Assembly: GCF_004331465.1 (NCBI RefSeq)
Contig: NZ_SJKB01000009.1
Location: 310,001-374,000, forward strand
Direction: 5' to 3'
From: Kribbella pittospori
GTDB taxonomy: Bacteria; Actinomycetota; Actinomycetes; Propionibacteriales; Kribbellaceae
Length of the DNA stretch: 64,000 nucleotides
Position numbers and translations under genes: made by a program
Shown here: positions 1 to 9,129 of the stretch, one piece after another
Layout of the letters: the number at the start of each line of letters is the position of its first letter
Position numbering within the stretch: the stretch's first letter is position 1
The notes under the pieces: model-generated
Databases searched by the model: none
What the model was told of the DNA's origin: nothing
What the model saw: only the letters and a program-made list of their open reading frames with translations

Positions 1-1062
1 GTAGAAGGGACCGCCTTCGACCGCGATCGCCGAGATTCCGCGCAACGGCAGGAGCAGCGCAACCGGCCCGGTCGATCCGTTCAGCCGGGTCGCGAGGCGG
101 CGGCCGAGCTCCGAGCACTCGGCGGGCGTCGTCCGCATCAGCGTGACGGTCGGGTTGTGCACGAACAGGTTCCGGTCGGCGAACTGCGGCGGCACGGTGT
201 CGAGCGGGCCAAAGTTGACCATGTCCAGCGCCCCGACCGAGACCACTTGCGGAATCCCGGCACAACCTGCTGCCGTGAGCCGATCCGGTCCGGCCGAGAA
301 CACCCCGCCGACCAACTCGTCGGCCAGTTCGGTGGTGGTGAGATCGAGAACCCCTGCCAACTGTCCCGATCCAGCCAGCGACTCCAGCGTCCGCCCACCG
401 GTCCCGGTCATGTGGAACACCAGGACCTCGTAGCCCAGCTCTGCCAGCCGACCGCGCGCCATGTCCACGGCCGGCGTCGTCACGCCGAACATACTTGCTG
501 CCAGCAACGGAAGGTCGGCTGCATCACCTACCGGTTCGGCGGTCACCATCCCCGCGACAGCCGCAGCCGCGTTGGCAAGGATCCGCGCAGACAGCCGGTT
601 CACACCAGCGACGTCGACCACGCTCGGCATCAGCACCAGATCGGTCTCTCGCAAGTACGCCGAGGTGTCGCCGGCCGCCGCGGTCGACACGATCACCTTC
701 GGCACACCCAACGGCAGACCGCGGAACGCCGCGGCCGCGATCGACGTACCGCCGGTCCCACCAAGCGCCAGTGCGCCATCACACCGGCCCTCGTCGTACA
801 ACCGCCGTACGACGGCCGCCGCGCCGGCCGCCATCGCGGTCACGGCGGCACCACGATCGCCCGCATCACGCAACGCGGTCAGGTCGACGTCGGCCGCAGC
901 GGCCACCTCGTCCCGGGTGACGTCGGCGGTCAGTCCCGGCGTACCCAAGATGCCGGCGTCGACCACGACGACCCTGAGGCCGGCGGTGATCAGGCGGTCG
1001 CGCACGAACGCGTATTCGTCGCCCTTGGTGTCCAGAGTGCCGAGCAGAACGACGGAGGGCAT
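1..1062 (-). CDS. Tm-1-like ATP-binding (UPF0261) protein, 3' end cut off by window
   Basis: The frame is open from ATG 1062 to the window edge, giving 354 residues without the C-terminus. It begins MPSVVLLGTLDTKGDEYAFV, the nucleotide-binding start typical of the UPF0261/Tm-1-like family, and aligns along its length with the 403-residue paralogue at 7918-9129 (shared LGTLDTKG/VGALDTKG, SVGALDMVNF, LMRTT). Members are ATP-binding proteins of uncertain reaction, named after the N-terminal part of tomato Tm-1. It starts 1 base after the cupin stop and is the last visible gene of an ABC/oxidoreductase operon, so a role in catabolism of the imported compound is likely. The exact activity is unknown. 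Confidence 0.88.
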   Translation of the reverse strand, partial: MPSVVLLGTLDTKGDEYAFVRDRLITAGLRVVVVDAGILGTPGLTADVTRDEVAAAADVDLTALRDAGDRGAAVTAMAAGAAAVVRRLYDEGRCDGALALGGTGGTSIAAAAFRGLPLGVPKVIVSTAAAGDTSAYLRETDLVLMPSVVDVAGVNRLSARILANAAAAVAGMVTAEPVGDAADLPLLAASMFGVTTPAVDMARGRLAELGYEVLVFHMTGTGGRTLESLAGSGQLAGVLDLTTTELADELVGGVFSAGPDRLTAAGCAGIPQVVSVGALDMVNFGPLDTVPPQFADRNLFVHNPTVTLMRTTPAECSELGRRLATRLNGSTGPVALLLPLRGISAIAVEGGPFY

Positions 1063-1063
1063 C

Positions 1064-1417
1064 TCACTCACCCACCGTCTGCCGGTCCGGAGCCGAGAAC
1101 GAGATGACGAAGATCGCCTCGTCGGTGCCGATGTTGCGGGCGTTGTGCAGCGCCCCCGACGGAATGCTGATGGTGTCGCCAGGACCCATCGTCACCCGCT
1201 CGTCGTCGACGCTGTGCTCGATGGTGCCCTGCAGGATGTGCAGCACCTCGTCGCAGTTCGGGTGGTAGTGCCGTGGGTTCTGCTCGCCGGGCCGGATGTA
1301 GCACCGGCCGATGGTCATCGTGGTGGAGTTGCCCAGGGCACCGGAAACCATCCACTCCAGTCGTCCCCACGGCTGGTCCTCGACCAGCACCTTGTCGGCC
1401 GGGGTCATCTGTCCCAT
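1064..1417 (-). CDS. Small single-domain cupin protein
   Basis: This 117-residue protein is one cupin barrel. Motif 1 runs through GEQNPRHYHPNCDEVLHILQ with metal ligands H50, H52 and E57; motif 2 is GDTISIPSGALHNARN with H91. The complete 3-His/1-Glu set suggests a metal-binding isomerase, epimerase or dioxygenase-like enzyme acting on a small polar substrate. It lies 3 bases after the upstream oxidoreductase gene and 1 base before the Tm-1-like gene, so it is an operon member. The substrate cannot be read from the sequence. Confidence 0.88.
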   Translation of the reverse strand: MGQMTPADKVLVEDQPWGRLEWMVSGALGNSTTMTIGRCYIRPGEQNPRHYHPNCDEVLHILQGTIEHSVDDERVTMGPGDTISIPSGALHNARNIGTDEAIFVISFSAPDRQTVGE

Positions 1418-1420
1418 CCG

Positions 1421-2506
1421 TCAGCTCCTTGGTTCGATCGTTGCCGGTTCGCCGGCCGGCAGTCGGCGGTACAGCTCGTACAGCTTGAGAATCTCCCGGA
1501 CGTCGGCGAGCGTGCCTTTCTCCGGCGGCTTCCCGGCCAGCACGCTCTCGCAGAAATGCACCACCTCGGGTACGTAGCCGAGGTAGAAAAGGTTCTTGTT
1601 GTAGAGCTGGCCGAGGGAGAACTCGGGCTCCCAGTGCAGCGGCGCCACAGCGTCGCCAGTGATGAACGAGGCCGATCGCCCGTACGGCAACTCGGCCCCG
1701 GCTCGGTAGTACGTCATCCGTACGCCGTTGTCGACGACCACATTGGCCCCGCTGCCGATCACCTCGACACGTTCGAGTGGTGCACCGGTCGCGGAGCCGG
1801 CCGCCAGGTGCAGGGTCCCGATGGCTCCGGACTCGAACAGCAGACTCGACATGCTCGACCCGGTCCGCGGCTCCCATTCGTAGCTGAGGCGGCGTACCGG
1901 TCCCATCAGGTAGGTCAGGATCGCGCCCGGATGGAAGATGTGGTCCAGGAACCCGATCATCGCGACGTCGTCGGACCGGGCGTCAGGCGAGGGCAGCGAC
2001 TGCGGGTACCGCACCGAGATCGAGCTCGCCGTCCCGAACTCCGGCGTACTCAGGATCGCCTTCACCTTCTCCATCGCCGGCGTGAAGATCTTCTTCAGCC
2101 CGGTCATCACCGTCAGCCCGGTCTCGTCAGCCACAGCCTGCAGACGGTCGAGCTGCGCGATCCCGGCAGCTGTCGGCTTCTCCATCCAGACATGCGCTCC
2201 GGCGCGCAGACAGTCCTCCGCGAGCGCAGTCGCCTGTACGTCGCCCTCCGCGGTGTAGGAGGTCACGATGAACACCGCGTCGGGCCGCTCACGCGCCAGC
2301 ATCTCGCGGTGATCGTCGTACGCCGAGGGTGCGCCGAAGCCACGGGCGTACGTCTGGGCGCGCTCGAGCTGGACGTCGCAAACGGCGACCAGCTCGACCG
2401 GCGCGTACTGGAAGGTGGGATAGACGTTGCGGTACGAGTGCCCGCCCGCGCCGATGAAGGCGCAGCGCAGTCGCTCGGGGTACTCGAACTGATAGGTCAC
2501 GGTCAT
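1421..2506 (-). CDS. Gfo/Idh/MocA family NAD(P)-dependent oxidoreductase
   Basis: This 361-residue enzyme has an N-terminal Rossmann fold (CAFIGAGGHS, residues 15-24) and the family EKP motif (E109-K110-P111) where the lysine serves catalysis. The C-terminal half is the usual alpha/beta substrate domain. Such enzymes oxidise or reduce sugars and inositols with bound NAD(P). I chose ATG 2506 because it overlaps the permease stop by 4 bases (ATGA); the frame stays open upstream only as a shadow of that permease gene. It probably performs a first oxidation step on the solute imported by the neighbouring transporter. Confidence 0.9.
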   Translation of the reverse strand: MTVTYQFEYPERLRCAFIGAGGHSYRNVYPTFQYAPVELVAVCDVQLERAQTYARGFGAPSAYDDHREMLARERPDAVFIVTSYTAEGDVQATALAEDCLRAGAHVWMEKPTAAGIAQLDRLQAVADETGLTVMTGLKKIFTPAMEKVKAILSTPEFGTASSISVRYPQSLPSPDARSDDVAMIGFLDHIFHPGAILTYLMGPVRRLSYEWEPRTGSSMSSLLFESGAIGTLHLAAGSATGAPLERVEVIGSGANVVVDNGVRMTYYRAGAELPYGRSASFITGDAVAPLHWEPEFSLGQLYNKNLFYLGYVPEVVHFCESVLAGKPPEKGTLADVREILKLYELYRRLPAGEPATIEPRS

Positions 2507-3327
2507 CGCAAGGCTCCAGCCACGAGGCCACGGGTGAAGGATCGCTGCAACACGACATACACCAGGATGGATGGGATCATCGCCAGCACGATGCCGGCGA
2601 ACAACGCGCCCGAGTCGGCGCTGTACTGCCCCTGGAACTGCACCAGGCCGAGCGGGATCGTCCGCTTCTCCTGGCTGAACAGCAGCAACAGGGCCAGCTG
2701 GTACTCGTTCCAGGCGCCGAGGAAGCTGAACACGCCGACCGCGAGCACGGCCGGTTTGGCCAGCGGCAGCATCACGCTGCGGAAGATCCGCCAGTCCCCG
2801 GCGCCGTCGACCCGGGCGGACTCGATCAACTCGTTCGGCAGGTCCCGGAAGAAGTTCCGGGCGATGAAGACACCGAGCGGTACGCCGCCGGCGACCAGGA
2901 TCAGCCCGAGGCCGACCCGGCTGTCGACCAGCGACATCTCCCGCAGTTGGTAGAAGGTCGGCACCATGATCGCCTCGCCGGGCAGCGTCATGACCAGCAG
3001 GTAGGCGTAGAAGATGCCGTTGCTCCGGCCGGTCGCCAGCTTGCCGAAGACGTAGCCGGCCGGGCAGGTGACGGCGACGGTGAGTGCGGTGACCGCGATC
3101 GCGATCACCGCGCTGTTGACGAAGTACGTGCTGAAGTCGCCGCTGGTCCAGACGGTGCGGAAGTTCTCCCACCGCCATTGACCCGGCAGGCCGAGCGGTT
3201 CGCCGAAGATCTCGGTGTCGTTCTTGAACGCGCTGAACACCGCCCACACCACCGGGACCATGGTGGCTCCGGCGATGACCGCGACGAGTACGACGAGAGC
3301 GTGGTGCCAACGGGTGACGGTACGCAT
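2503..3327 (-). CDS. Carbohydrate ABC transporter permease (MalG/CUT1 type)
   Basis: This 274-residue inner-membrane protein has about six transmembrane helices, beginning with a hydrophobic stretch at residues 9-30. The cytoplasmic EAA loop (ELIESARVDGAGDWRIF) docks the ATPase, as in MalG. ATG 3327 is supported by GGAGGTGAG 5-7 bases upstream. It pairs with the permease at 3333-4220 and the lipoprotein at 4217-5521. No ATP-binding subunit is in the operon, so it probably uses a shared MsiK-like ATPase encoded elsewhere. Substrate unknown, probably a sugar or polyol. Confidence 0.93.
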   Translation of the reverse strand: MRTVTRWHHALVVLVAVIAGATMVPVVWAVFSAFKNDTEIFGEPLGLPGQWRWENFRTVWTSGDFSTYFVNSAVIAIAVTALTVAVTCPAGYVFGKLATGRSNGIFYAYLLVMTLPGEAIMVPTFYQLREMSLVDSRVGLGLILVAGGVPLGVFIARNFFRDLPNELIESARVDGAGDWRIFRSVMLPLAKPAVLAVGVFSFLGAWNEYQLALLLLFSQEKRTIPLGLVQFQGQYSADSGALFAGIVLAMIPSILVYVVLQRSFTRGLVAGALR

Positions 3328-3332
3328 CGTGC

Positions 3333-4220
3333 TCACCTCCCCACTGCGGCGCGGTCGCGCCAGCGGTTGAAGCCGACGGTGATGACGACGGCGATCACGG
3401 CGATGCTCAGGCCGGCCGCACTCGCCGCACCGATGTCGCCGAGGCTGAATGCCTGCCGGTACGCGTAGACCGCGACTAGCTCCGTCGATCGGTCGGGACC
3501 GCCCTCGGTCATCGACCAGACCGTGCCGAATCCCTTCAGAGCGTTGATGAACGCGAGTACGACGACCAGGCTGATCGCATTGTGCAGCGACGGCACGGTG
3601 ATGTTGCGGAACCGCTGCCACGGCCCGGCACCGTCGATCGCGGCCGCCTCGTGCAAGGCGGGATCAACCGCCTGGATCGCGGCCAGGAAGATCACCAGGT
3701 AGAAGCCGTACGCCTGCCATGCACTCGCGACCCCGACGGCCGGCAGGGCGAGCCCCGTACTGCCCAGCCACGGTTCGGCGAGCTTGTCCAGGCCGACGGC
3801 ATCGAGGAAGCCGTTCAGCAGCCCGATGGTCGGGTGGTACAGCTGGCTCCAGATCACACCGACGACGGCCAGCGACATGATGTGCGGCACGAACACCAGA
3901 CTGCGGAAGAGTGTCTGCGCACGGCGCCAGCGGATCTCACTGATCAGCGCGGCCAGCACCAGACCGCCGCCAACGGCGAGGCCGAGGTGCATGGCCCACC
4001 AGATCACCGTCCGGCTCAACGCCTTCAGGAACGCGGGATCCGACCAGACCCGGGCGTAGTTGTCCAGCCAAGCACGATTCATGACCGGTGCGACGCCGTC
4101 CCAGGTGTAGAAGCTGAGCTCGATCCCACGCAGCAGCGGCAGGAACAGGAACACCGCGAGCAGCAGCAACGACGGCAGCAGCATGACGGCAATCAGCGCC
4201 GTACGACGTGTGCCGGTCAT
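3333..4220 (-). CDS. Sugar ABC transporter permease (MalF/UgpA type)
   Basis: This 295-residue membrane permease has an N-terminal helix at residues 8-29 and the EAA signature EAAAIDGAGPWQRFRNIT. The family motif near the end, MTEGGPDRSTELVAVYAY, is typical of CUT1 MalF/UgpA-like subunits. The start at ATG 4220 overlaps the binding-protein stop by 4 bases. It forms the transmembrane channel with the next permease and is fed by the lipoprotein encoded just upstream. Confidence 0.93.
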   Translation of the reverse strand: MTGTRRTALIAVMLLPSLLLLAVFLFLPLLRGIELSFYTWDGVAPVMNRAWLDNYARVWSDPAFLKALSRTVIWWAMHLGLAVGGGLVLAALISEIRWRRAQTLFRSLVFVPHIMSLAVVGVIWSQLYHPTIGLLNGFLDAVGLDKLAEPWLGSTGLALPAVGVASAWQAYGFYLVIFLAAIQAVDPALHEAAAIDGAGPWQRFRNITVPSLHNAISLVVVLAFINALKGFGTVWSMTEGGPDRSTELVAVYAYRQAFSLGDIGAASAAGLSIAVIAVVITVGFNRWRDRAAVGR

Positions 4221-5521
4221 CGGCCCGCCGCCAGTTTCTCCTGCACGCCCTGCATCGCGCGCTCCGGTGACAGTCGCCGGGTCAGGATCCCTTGCACGGC
4301 TTGATACCACGCCTCCTTGGCAGCGTCGGGCAGGTACACGCTCGGATTGAATCCAGTGCCCTTGGCAACCTTCTCCAAACCGTCCTGGACCGCAGGGTCG
4401 AGCTTGGTCCCGGCCGGCACAACCTGGGCCGGGACGAGAGTGCGGCCCTTCGCAGCAGTCAACGCCAGGTACTCCGGACTCGCCAGCCAGCGCAGCCACT
4501 CGATCACTGCCGAGCGGGACTTGGTGCTGTTGTTGACCACCCAGCTCAGCGCCAGCCCAGCGGTCGGCAGTGCCTCGGCGCCTGGCTCCCGCGGCGGCAT
4601 CGGGAACGAGCCGAACCCGGACACGTCCACGCCGTCCTGCCGCGCGTTCGCCATCGATCCCTGCGGTACGACGATCATGCCGCCGCCACCCTTCCAGAAC
4701 GCGGACTCGGCCTGGCCACCGTCAAGAGCCGCCGCCTGGCCGCCGTCGAGGCAGCCGCGCTGGATCAGGTCGGCGAGCATCTGGCCGCCCTGGACGACCG
4801 CGGGATCGTCGAACGAGCCGGAGCCGTTGATGATGTCGCTCATCTTGTTCCGGCCCGCCGACGCCTGCACCAGTGAGCCGAGCAGCCAACCGCCGGCGAA
4901 GTTGTCGCGCGCGCCGGCCAGCATCGGCTTCACGCCGGCATCATGCAACGTCTGGCAGGTGTCCAGGAACCCCTGCCAGTCGGTCGGGACCTGCAGACCG
5001 TGGGCGGCGAAGAGTTTCTTGTTGTAGTAGACCTGGAACACGTCCAGGCCCTCGACGATCTCGTAGACCTTGCCGTCGGTGCCGGCCTTCGTCTGCCGGA
5101 CGACCTCGGGGTCGAACCGTCCGGCCAGGCCGTTCGTGGCGAAGACCTCGTCCAGCGGCCAGATCAGCCCGGCGTCGGCGAGCAGCCCGACCCGGCCCGG
5201 ACCTGAGTTCACCAGCAACAGGTCCGGTCCGCTGCCGGATCGCAGCAGCGTCTGCACACTGCCCGCCTCGAACGAGATCGCGCCTTTCACGTACTCGACG
5301 GTGATGTCGGGATGCTGCTGCTCGAACGCCGCGACGGTGGCATCGGTGTAGGGGAAGTCGGCTCCCATGATGCGCAGCGACCGGGACGTGTCCTGCGGGC
5401 CGCCGGCGTTCAGCGATCCGGTGCCCGGTGCGGCGACCGTGGCACATCCCGGCAGCGCTACCGCTGTCGTGGCGGCGAGCAGCAGAGCACCTAGGGCGTG
5501 TCTCCCGAGCTTCCACTCCAT
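4217..5521 (-). CDS. ABC transporter sugar-binding lipoprotein
   Basis: This 434-residue family-1 extracellular solute-binding protein carries a Sec lipoprotein signal: residues 9-22 are hydrophobic and the lipobox ALPGC puts the lipidated cysteine at residue 26. I chose ATG 5521 rather than a Met 14 codons upstream because GAGGTGGAG lies just before it and the signal peptide then has normal length. It is the first gene of the operon that runs to the window start. Ligand unknown. Confidence 0.92.
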   Translation of the reverse strand: MEWKLGRHALGALLLAATTAVALPGCATVAAPGTGSLNAGGPQDTSRSLRIMGADFPYTDATVAAFEQQHPDITVEYVKGAISFEAGSVQTLLRSGSGPDLLLVNSGPGRVGLLADAGLIWPLDEVFATNGLAGRFDPEVVRQTKAGTDGKVYEIVEGLDVFQVYYNKKLFAAHGLQVPTDWQGFLDTCQTLHDAGVKPMLAGARDNFAGGWLLGSLVQASAGRNKMSDIINGSGSFDDPAVVQGGQMLADLIQRGCLDGGQAAALDGGQAESAFWKGGGGMIVVPQGSMANARQDGVDVSGFGSFPMPPREPGAEALPTAGLALSWVVNNSTKSRSAVIEWLRWLASPEYLALTAAKGRTLVPAQVVPAGTKLDPAVQDGLEKVAKGTGFNPSVYLPDAAKEAWYQAVQGILTRRLSPERAMQGVQEKLAAGR

Positions 5522-5631
5522 TGCGCTCCACCTCACAGACCAATTCGTTCCCAAGAAGCTCAATGGGCGTTAGATTGGCCTTCCTGCCGTGCTGTTCTCT
5601 AGAGCCACATCGACGAAATTGGACTCTGTTT
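5522..5631. promoter_or_regulatory. Divergent control region with four CCAAT/ATTGG motifs
   Basis: The 110 bases between the binding-protein gene (minus) and the MocR-type regulator (plus) contain CCAAT at 5540-5544, ATTGGCC at 5574-5580 and ATTGGAC at 5618-5624; a further CCAAT lies at 5645-5649 just inside the regulator gene. MocR regulators usually bind spaced direct or inverted repeats in their own divergent promoter, so these are the best candidate sites. The repeats are seen; the binding is inferred. Confidence 0.4.
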
Positions 5632-7101
5632 GTGATTCAGGACGCCAATGGCCTCAGGTTCTCGGCCGATGATCTCGCCCGGATGCTCGTCGGCACCGGC
5701 GCCCGTTCCGGTCCGCTCTACCGCCAGTTGAGCGAGAGCCTCACGGAGCTGATCGAGCGTGGCGAGCTGCCGCAGGGAGCCGCGCTGCCACCCGAGCGGG
5801 CACTGGCGCAGGCCCTGACCGTCAGTCGGACGACGGTGGTCGCGGCGTATCAGGCACTCCGGGAGCAGGGGTTGCTGGAGCGCAGGCAGGGGAGTGGGAC
5901 CAGGGTCAGTGCCGATCGGGCACGGGAGACCGTTTCCGGATTGGCCGGTGACCACGCAGCAAGTCAGTTCCTGAACGGGCCGTTGGCAACAATCGACTTC
6001 GCGACCGCGGCGCTGCCCAGTCTCGACCTGGTCGCTGACGTCGCGGCAGGCTTGACGCGCGACGACTATCTCCGGCTGACCGGCACGCATCACGGCTACC
6101 ACTTGCGGGGTTTGCCGGCGCTGCGCGAGCGGATCGCCCGCTGGTACAGCGATGCGGGGATGCCGACCGCGCCCGAGGACATCCTGATCACCTCCGGAGC
6201 ACAGCAGGCCTTGGAGTTGGTCGCGCGTGGTTGCCTGCAGCCCGGTGACGGTGTGGTCGTCGAGCAACCGACGTACCGCGGTGCGTTGGAGGCGTTCGGA
6301 CGGACCGGCAATCGGTTGCGGACTGTGCGGATCGACGACGAAGGACTCGACGTCATCGCGTTGGAGAAGCTGCTGGCAACGGAGTCGCCGCGGCTGGTCT
6401 ATGTGCAGACGGCCGCGCACAACCCGACCGGCGTCGTCCTGTCCGACGACCGCAGGCAGCGGCTCACGCGGCTGCTTGATCAGCACGAGGTCGTCCTCGT
6501 CGACGACACCTCGCTGGCCGGTACGTCGTTCGACGGACGACCGTCCGCGCCCGCGCTGACCACCCACGAGCGGCTCGTCACGATCGGCTCGATGAGCAAG
6601 CTGTTCTGGGGCGGCCTGCGACTGGGCTGGATCCGGGCCGTCCCGCAGGTCGTCTCGCGGCTCGCCCAGGTCCGTGGCATCACCGACCTCGGCAGCTCGC
6701 TCGTCGCCCAGGAGGTCGCACTGCGGTTGATGGACCACCGCGATGCCGCCGAGGCCGAGCGACGTACGGCGCTGCCGACCGGGCTGCGCACGTTGACCGA
6801 GCTGCTCGACCGGCACCTGCCGGACTGGACCTGGCGCGAACCGCAGGCCGGTGCCTCGCTGTGGGTCCGGCTGCCGCAGGGCGATGCAACCCACTTCGCC
6901 CAGATCGCCTTGCGGTACGGCGTCGCGCTGCTGCCGGGTGCGGTCTTCTCGGCCGACGGCAGCACCGACGACCACACCCGGCTGCCGTATTCGTTGCCCA
7001 CAGCCACCATGAGTCAAGGTGTCACCCGGCTGGCTCAGGCCTGGACCGACTACCTGAACCGCGCGACCGTCGACGTCACCCTCACCTCGGCGGTCACCTG
7101 A
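5632..7101 (+). CDS. MocR-type regulator: GntR helix-turn-helix fused to aminotransferase-like PLP domain
   Basis: This protein has a winged helix near its N-terminus (LPPERALAQALTVSRTTVVA) followed by a fold-type I aminotransferase domain. The PLP-binding lysine is in SMSKLFWGGLRLGW, about residue 323. MocR proteins are transcription regulators that sense amines, amino acids or PLP. The start is uncertain: GTG 5632 gives 489 residues, while ATG 5683 would still keep the whole DNA-binding domain. It is divergent from the first ABC operon and probably controls it and itself. It converges on the PEP-hydrolase-type gene with an 8-base overlap. Confidence 0.9.
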   Translation: MIQDANGLRFSADDLARMLVGTGARSGPLYRQLSESLTELIERGELPQGAALPPERALAQALTVSRTTVVAAYQALREQGLLERRQGSGTRVSADRARETVSGLAGDHAASQFLNGPLATIDFATAALPSLDLVADVAAGLTRDDYLRLTGTHHGYHLRGLPALRERIARWYSDAGMPTAPEDILITSGAQQALELVARGCLQPGDGVVVEQPTYRGALEAFGRTGNRLRTVRIDDEGLDVIALEKLLATESPRLVYVQTAAHNPTGVVLSDDRRQRLTRLLDQHEVVLVDDTSLAGTSFDGRPSAPALTTHERLVTIGSMSKLFWGGLRLGWIRAVPQVVSRLAQVRGITDLGSSLVAQEVALRLMDHRDAAEAERRTALPTGLRTLTELLDRHLPDWTWREPQAGASLWVRLPQGDATHFAQIALRYGVALLPGAVFSADGSTDDHTRLPYSLPTATMSQGVTRLAQAWTDYLNRATVDVTLTSAVT

Positions 7102-7921
7102 TCGCGTGGAAGCTCCGCATGTGATCGACCATGGCGACCTCGGTCGGCAGCCGTTCCATGCTGGAGGCACCGAGGAAGCCGACCACGCCGTCGACCTTCG
7201 ACAGGATGTGCTTGGCGTCCTCGGGGGTCGCGATCGGTCCGCCGTGGCAGATCACCAGCGCATCGGGGTTGACGGCGAAGATCGCGTCCCGCAGCCGGGA
7301 CACCAGGTCGACCGAGTCGTCCAGGCTGAGGCTGGTCTGCGCGCCGATCATCCCGGACGTGGTCAGCCCCATGTGCGGGACCAGAACGTCCGCGCCGGCC
7401 TCGGTCATCGCTGCCGCCTCTTCCTCGCTGTGCACGTAGGCCAGCGTCACCAGGTCCCGCTCCCGGGCGGCCCGGACCAGGTCGACCTCGCGGTAGAAAC
7501 CCAGCCCGGTCTCTTCCAGGTTGGCGCGGATGATCCCGTCGAACAGGCACACGGTCGGGTAGTTCTGGATCCCCGCGAACCCGGCCGCCTTGACCTGGTC
7601 GAGGAACCGCGGGATGTCGCGGAACGGGTCGGTCCCGCACACGCCGGCCATCACCGGGAGCTTGTCGGTCACCGGCAGCACCTCGGTGCCCATCTCCATC
7701 ACGATCGCGTTCGCGTCGCCGTACGGCATCAGGCCGGCCATTGAGGAACGTCCGGCCATCCGGTACCGGCCGGAGTTGTAGATCACCACGAAGTCGAGGC
7801 CGGCGGCCTCGGCGCACTTGGCCGACAGCCCGGTGCCGGCGCCACCGCCGATGATCGGGCGGCCCTCGGCGACCTTGCGGCGCAAGCCGGCCAGCAGTTC
7901 GGCGCGGGTCAAAGTGTTCAC
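7094..7921 (-). CDS. Phosphoenolpyruvate-hydrolase-type TIM-barrel protein (Tm-1 partner)
   Basis: This 275-residue protein begins with a leucine-rich helix and then PIIGGGAGTGLSAKCAEAAG, the family glycine-rich start. It contains PYGDANAIV and VICHGGPIATPEDA, matching the PEP-hydrolase/TIM-barrel family that accompanies UPF0261 proteins in bacteria and is fused to them in plant and fungal Tm-1-like proteins. GTG 7921 has GGAGAAGGAG upstream and overlaps the Tm-1-like stop by 4 bases. It probably cleaves or hydrolyses a carbon-carbon or enol bond in an intermediate. The true substrate is unknown. Confidence 0.88.
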   Translation of the reverse strand: MNTLTRAELLAGLRRKVAEGRPIIGGGAGTGLSAKCAEAAGLDFVVIYNSGRYRMAGRSSMAGLMPYGDANAIVMEMGTEVLPVTDKLPVMAGVCGTDPFRDIPRFLDQVKAAGFAGIQNYPTVCLFDGIIRANLEETGLGFYREVDLVRAARERDLVTLAYVHSEEEAAAMTEAGADVLVPHMGLTTSGMIGAQTSLSLDDSVDLVSRLRDAIFAVNPDALVICHGGPIATPEDAKHILSKVDGVVGFLGASSMERLPTEVAMVDHMRSFHAIR

Positions 7922-9129
7922 GGTGTCTCCTTCTCCAGCCAGGTGGCCAGCAGATCCACGGCGGTGGCAGACACCGCCGGGTCGTTGATGTCGGTGTCGA
8001 AGTCGTGCAGGTCGATGCCGGGCCGCAGCCCGTCCCTCAAGGCCCGGTACAGCGCGTCGTCCGCGGCCGGGTCGTGGAAGACCCCGCCCGGTGCGGACAG
8101 CTGCGACAATCCGCCGTGCGGGAACAGGACGGCCACGGGTGCGATGGAGGGATTGAGCCGGGCCGCGATCCGTCGGCCGAGCTCGGCGCACTCGGCGGCC
8201 GTGGTCCGCATCAGCGTCACGGCTGGGTTGTGCGGGTGGAGCAGCCGTCCGGAGAACTCTGGCGGCACGGTGTCGTAGAAGTTGACCATGTCGAGCGCGC
8301 CAACACTGACAACCTGAGGTACGCCGGCCTCCGCCGCTGCAGTGAGGCGGTCGGGACCGGCCGAGCACACCCCACCGACCAGGTCGTCGGCCAGTTCGGT
8401 GGTGGTCAGGTCGGCGACGCCTTGGATCGTGCCGCCGCGGATCAGCGCCTCCAGGGTGCGGCCACCGACGCCGGTGCAGTGGAACGTCAGTGCCTCGAAA
8501 CCACGGTCCTCGATGCCACGGACAACGGACGACCCGCAGGCCGTCGTCACTCCGAACATGCTCACCCCGACCAGCGGCGCGCCGTGGACGGGGTCGGCGT
8601 ACTGGCTCATTGCCATCCCGACGCAGGCCTGCGCGGCGTTGGCGAGGACGGGCCGGCTGAGCCGGTTCAGGCCGTTGATGTCGACGACCGGGTACATCAG
8701 CGTCAGGTCGGTCTCGCGGACGTACGACCGGGTGTCGCCCGCCGCGATGGTCGAGACCAGCACCTTCGGGAAGCCGAACGGCAGCCGCGCGCAGATCTCC
8801 GCCATCACGTACGCCGCATTGGACCCGCCCACTGCGAGTACGCCGTGAACATCGCCGGTCGCAACGAGATCCGCCAAGGCCGCCGCGGCACCACGCGCCA
8901 TCACCGTCATCGCCGCATTCCGGTCGCCGCGATCACGCAGCTCGGTGAGCGAACCATCGCCGAGCTCCGCGATCAGGTCACGACCGATCCGCGCAGTCAG
9001 CGCCGGTACGCCGAGCACCCCGACATCGATCAGCAGCGGCGTGGCACCGAGTGCTGCGACCCGATCGGCCAGGAAGGCGTACTCCGCTCCCTTCGTGTCG
9101 AGTGCACCGACGAGCGCGATGACGGCCAT
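7918..9129 (-). CDS. Tm-1-like ATP-binding (UPF0261) protein, full length
   Basis: The 403 residues are the usual full length of the family. It starts MAVIALVGALDTKGAEYAFL and has the internal nucleotide-binding segment LAVGGSNAAYVM and a C-terminal PHGGLSQLSAPGG. It overlaps the oxidoreductase stop by 1 base and the next gene by 4 bases, so it is translated within a tight operon. It is paralogous to the truncated gene at 1-1062, but here its PEP-hydrolase partner is present. The reaction is not established; an ATP-dependent role in a catabolic pathway is inferred from its neighbours. Confidence 0.92.
   Translation of the reverse strand: MAVIALVGALDTKGAEYAFLADRVAALGATPLLIDVGVLGVPALTARIGRDLIAELGDGSLTELRDRGDRNAAMTVMARGAAAALADLVATGDVHGVLAVGGSNAAYVMAEICARLPFGFPKVLVSTIAAGDTRSYVRETDLTLMYPVVDINGLNRLSRPVLANAAQACVGMAMSQYADPVHGAPLVGVSMFGVTTACGSSVVRGIEDRGFEALTFHCTGVGGRTLEALIRGGTIQGVADLTTTELADDLVGGVCSAGPDRLTAAAEAGVPQVVSVGALDMVNFYDTVPPEFSGRLLHPHNPAVTLMRTTAAECAELGRRIAARLNPSIAPVAVLFPHGGLSQLSAPGGVFHDPAADDALYRALRDGLRPGIDLHDFDTDINDPAVSATAVDLLATWLEKETP

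Noticed and set aside
461..2953. 830-codon open frame on the plus strand
   Set aside because: It is antisense to four well-supported genes and has low-complexity Arg/Ala/Ser composition, a usual shadow in high-GC DNA.
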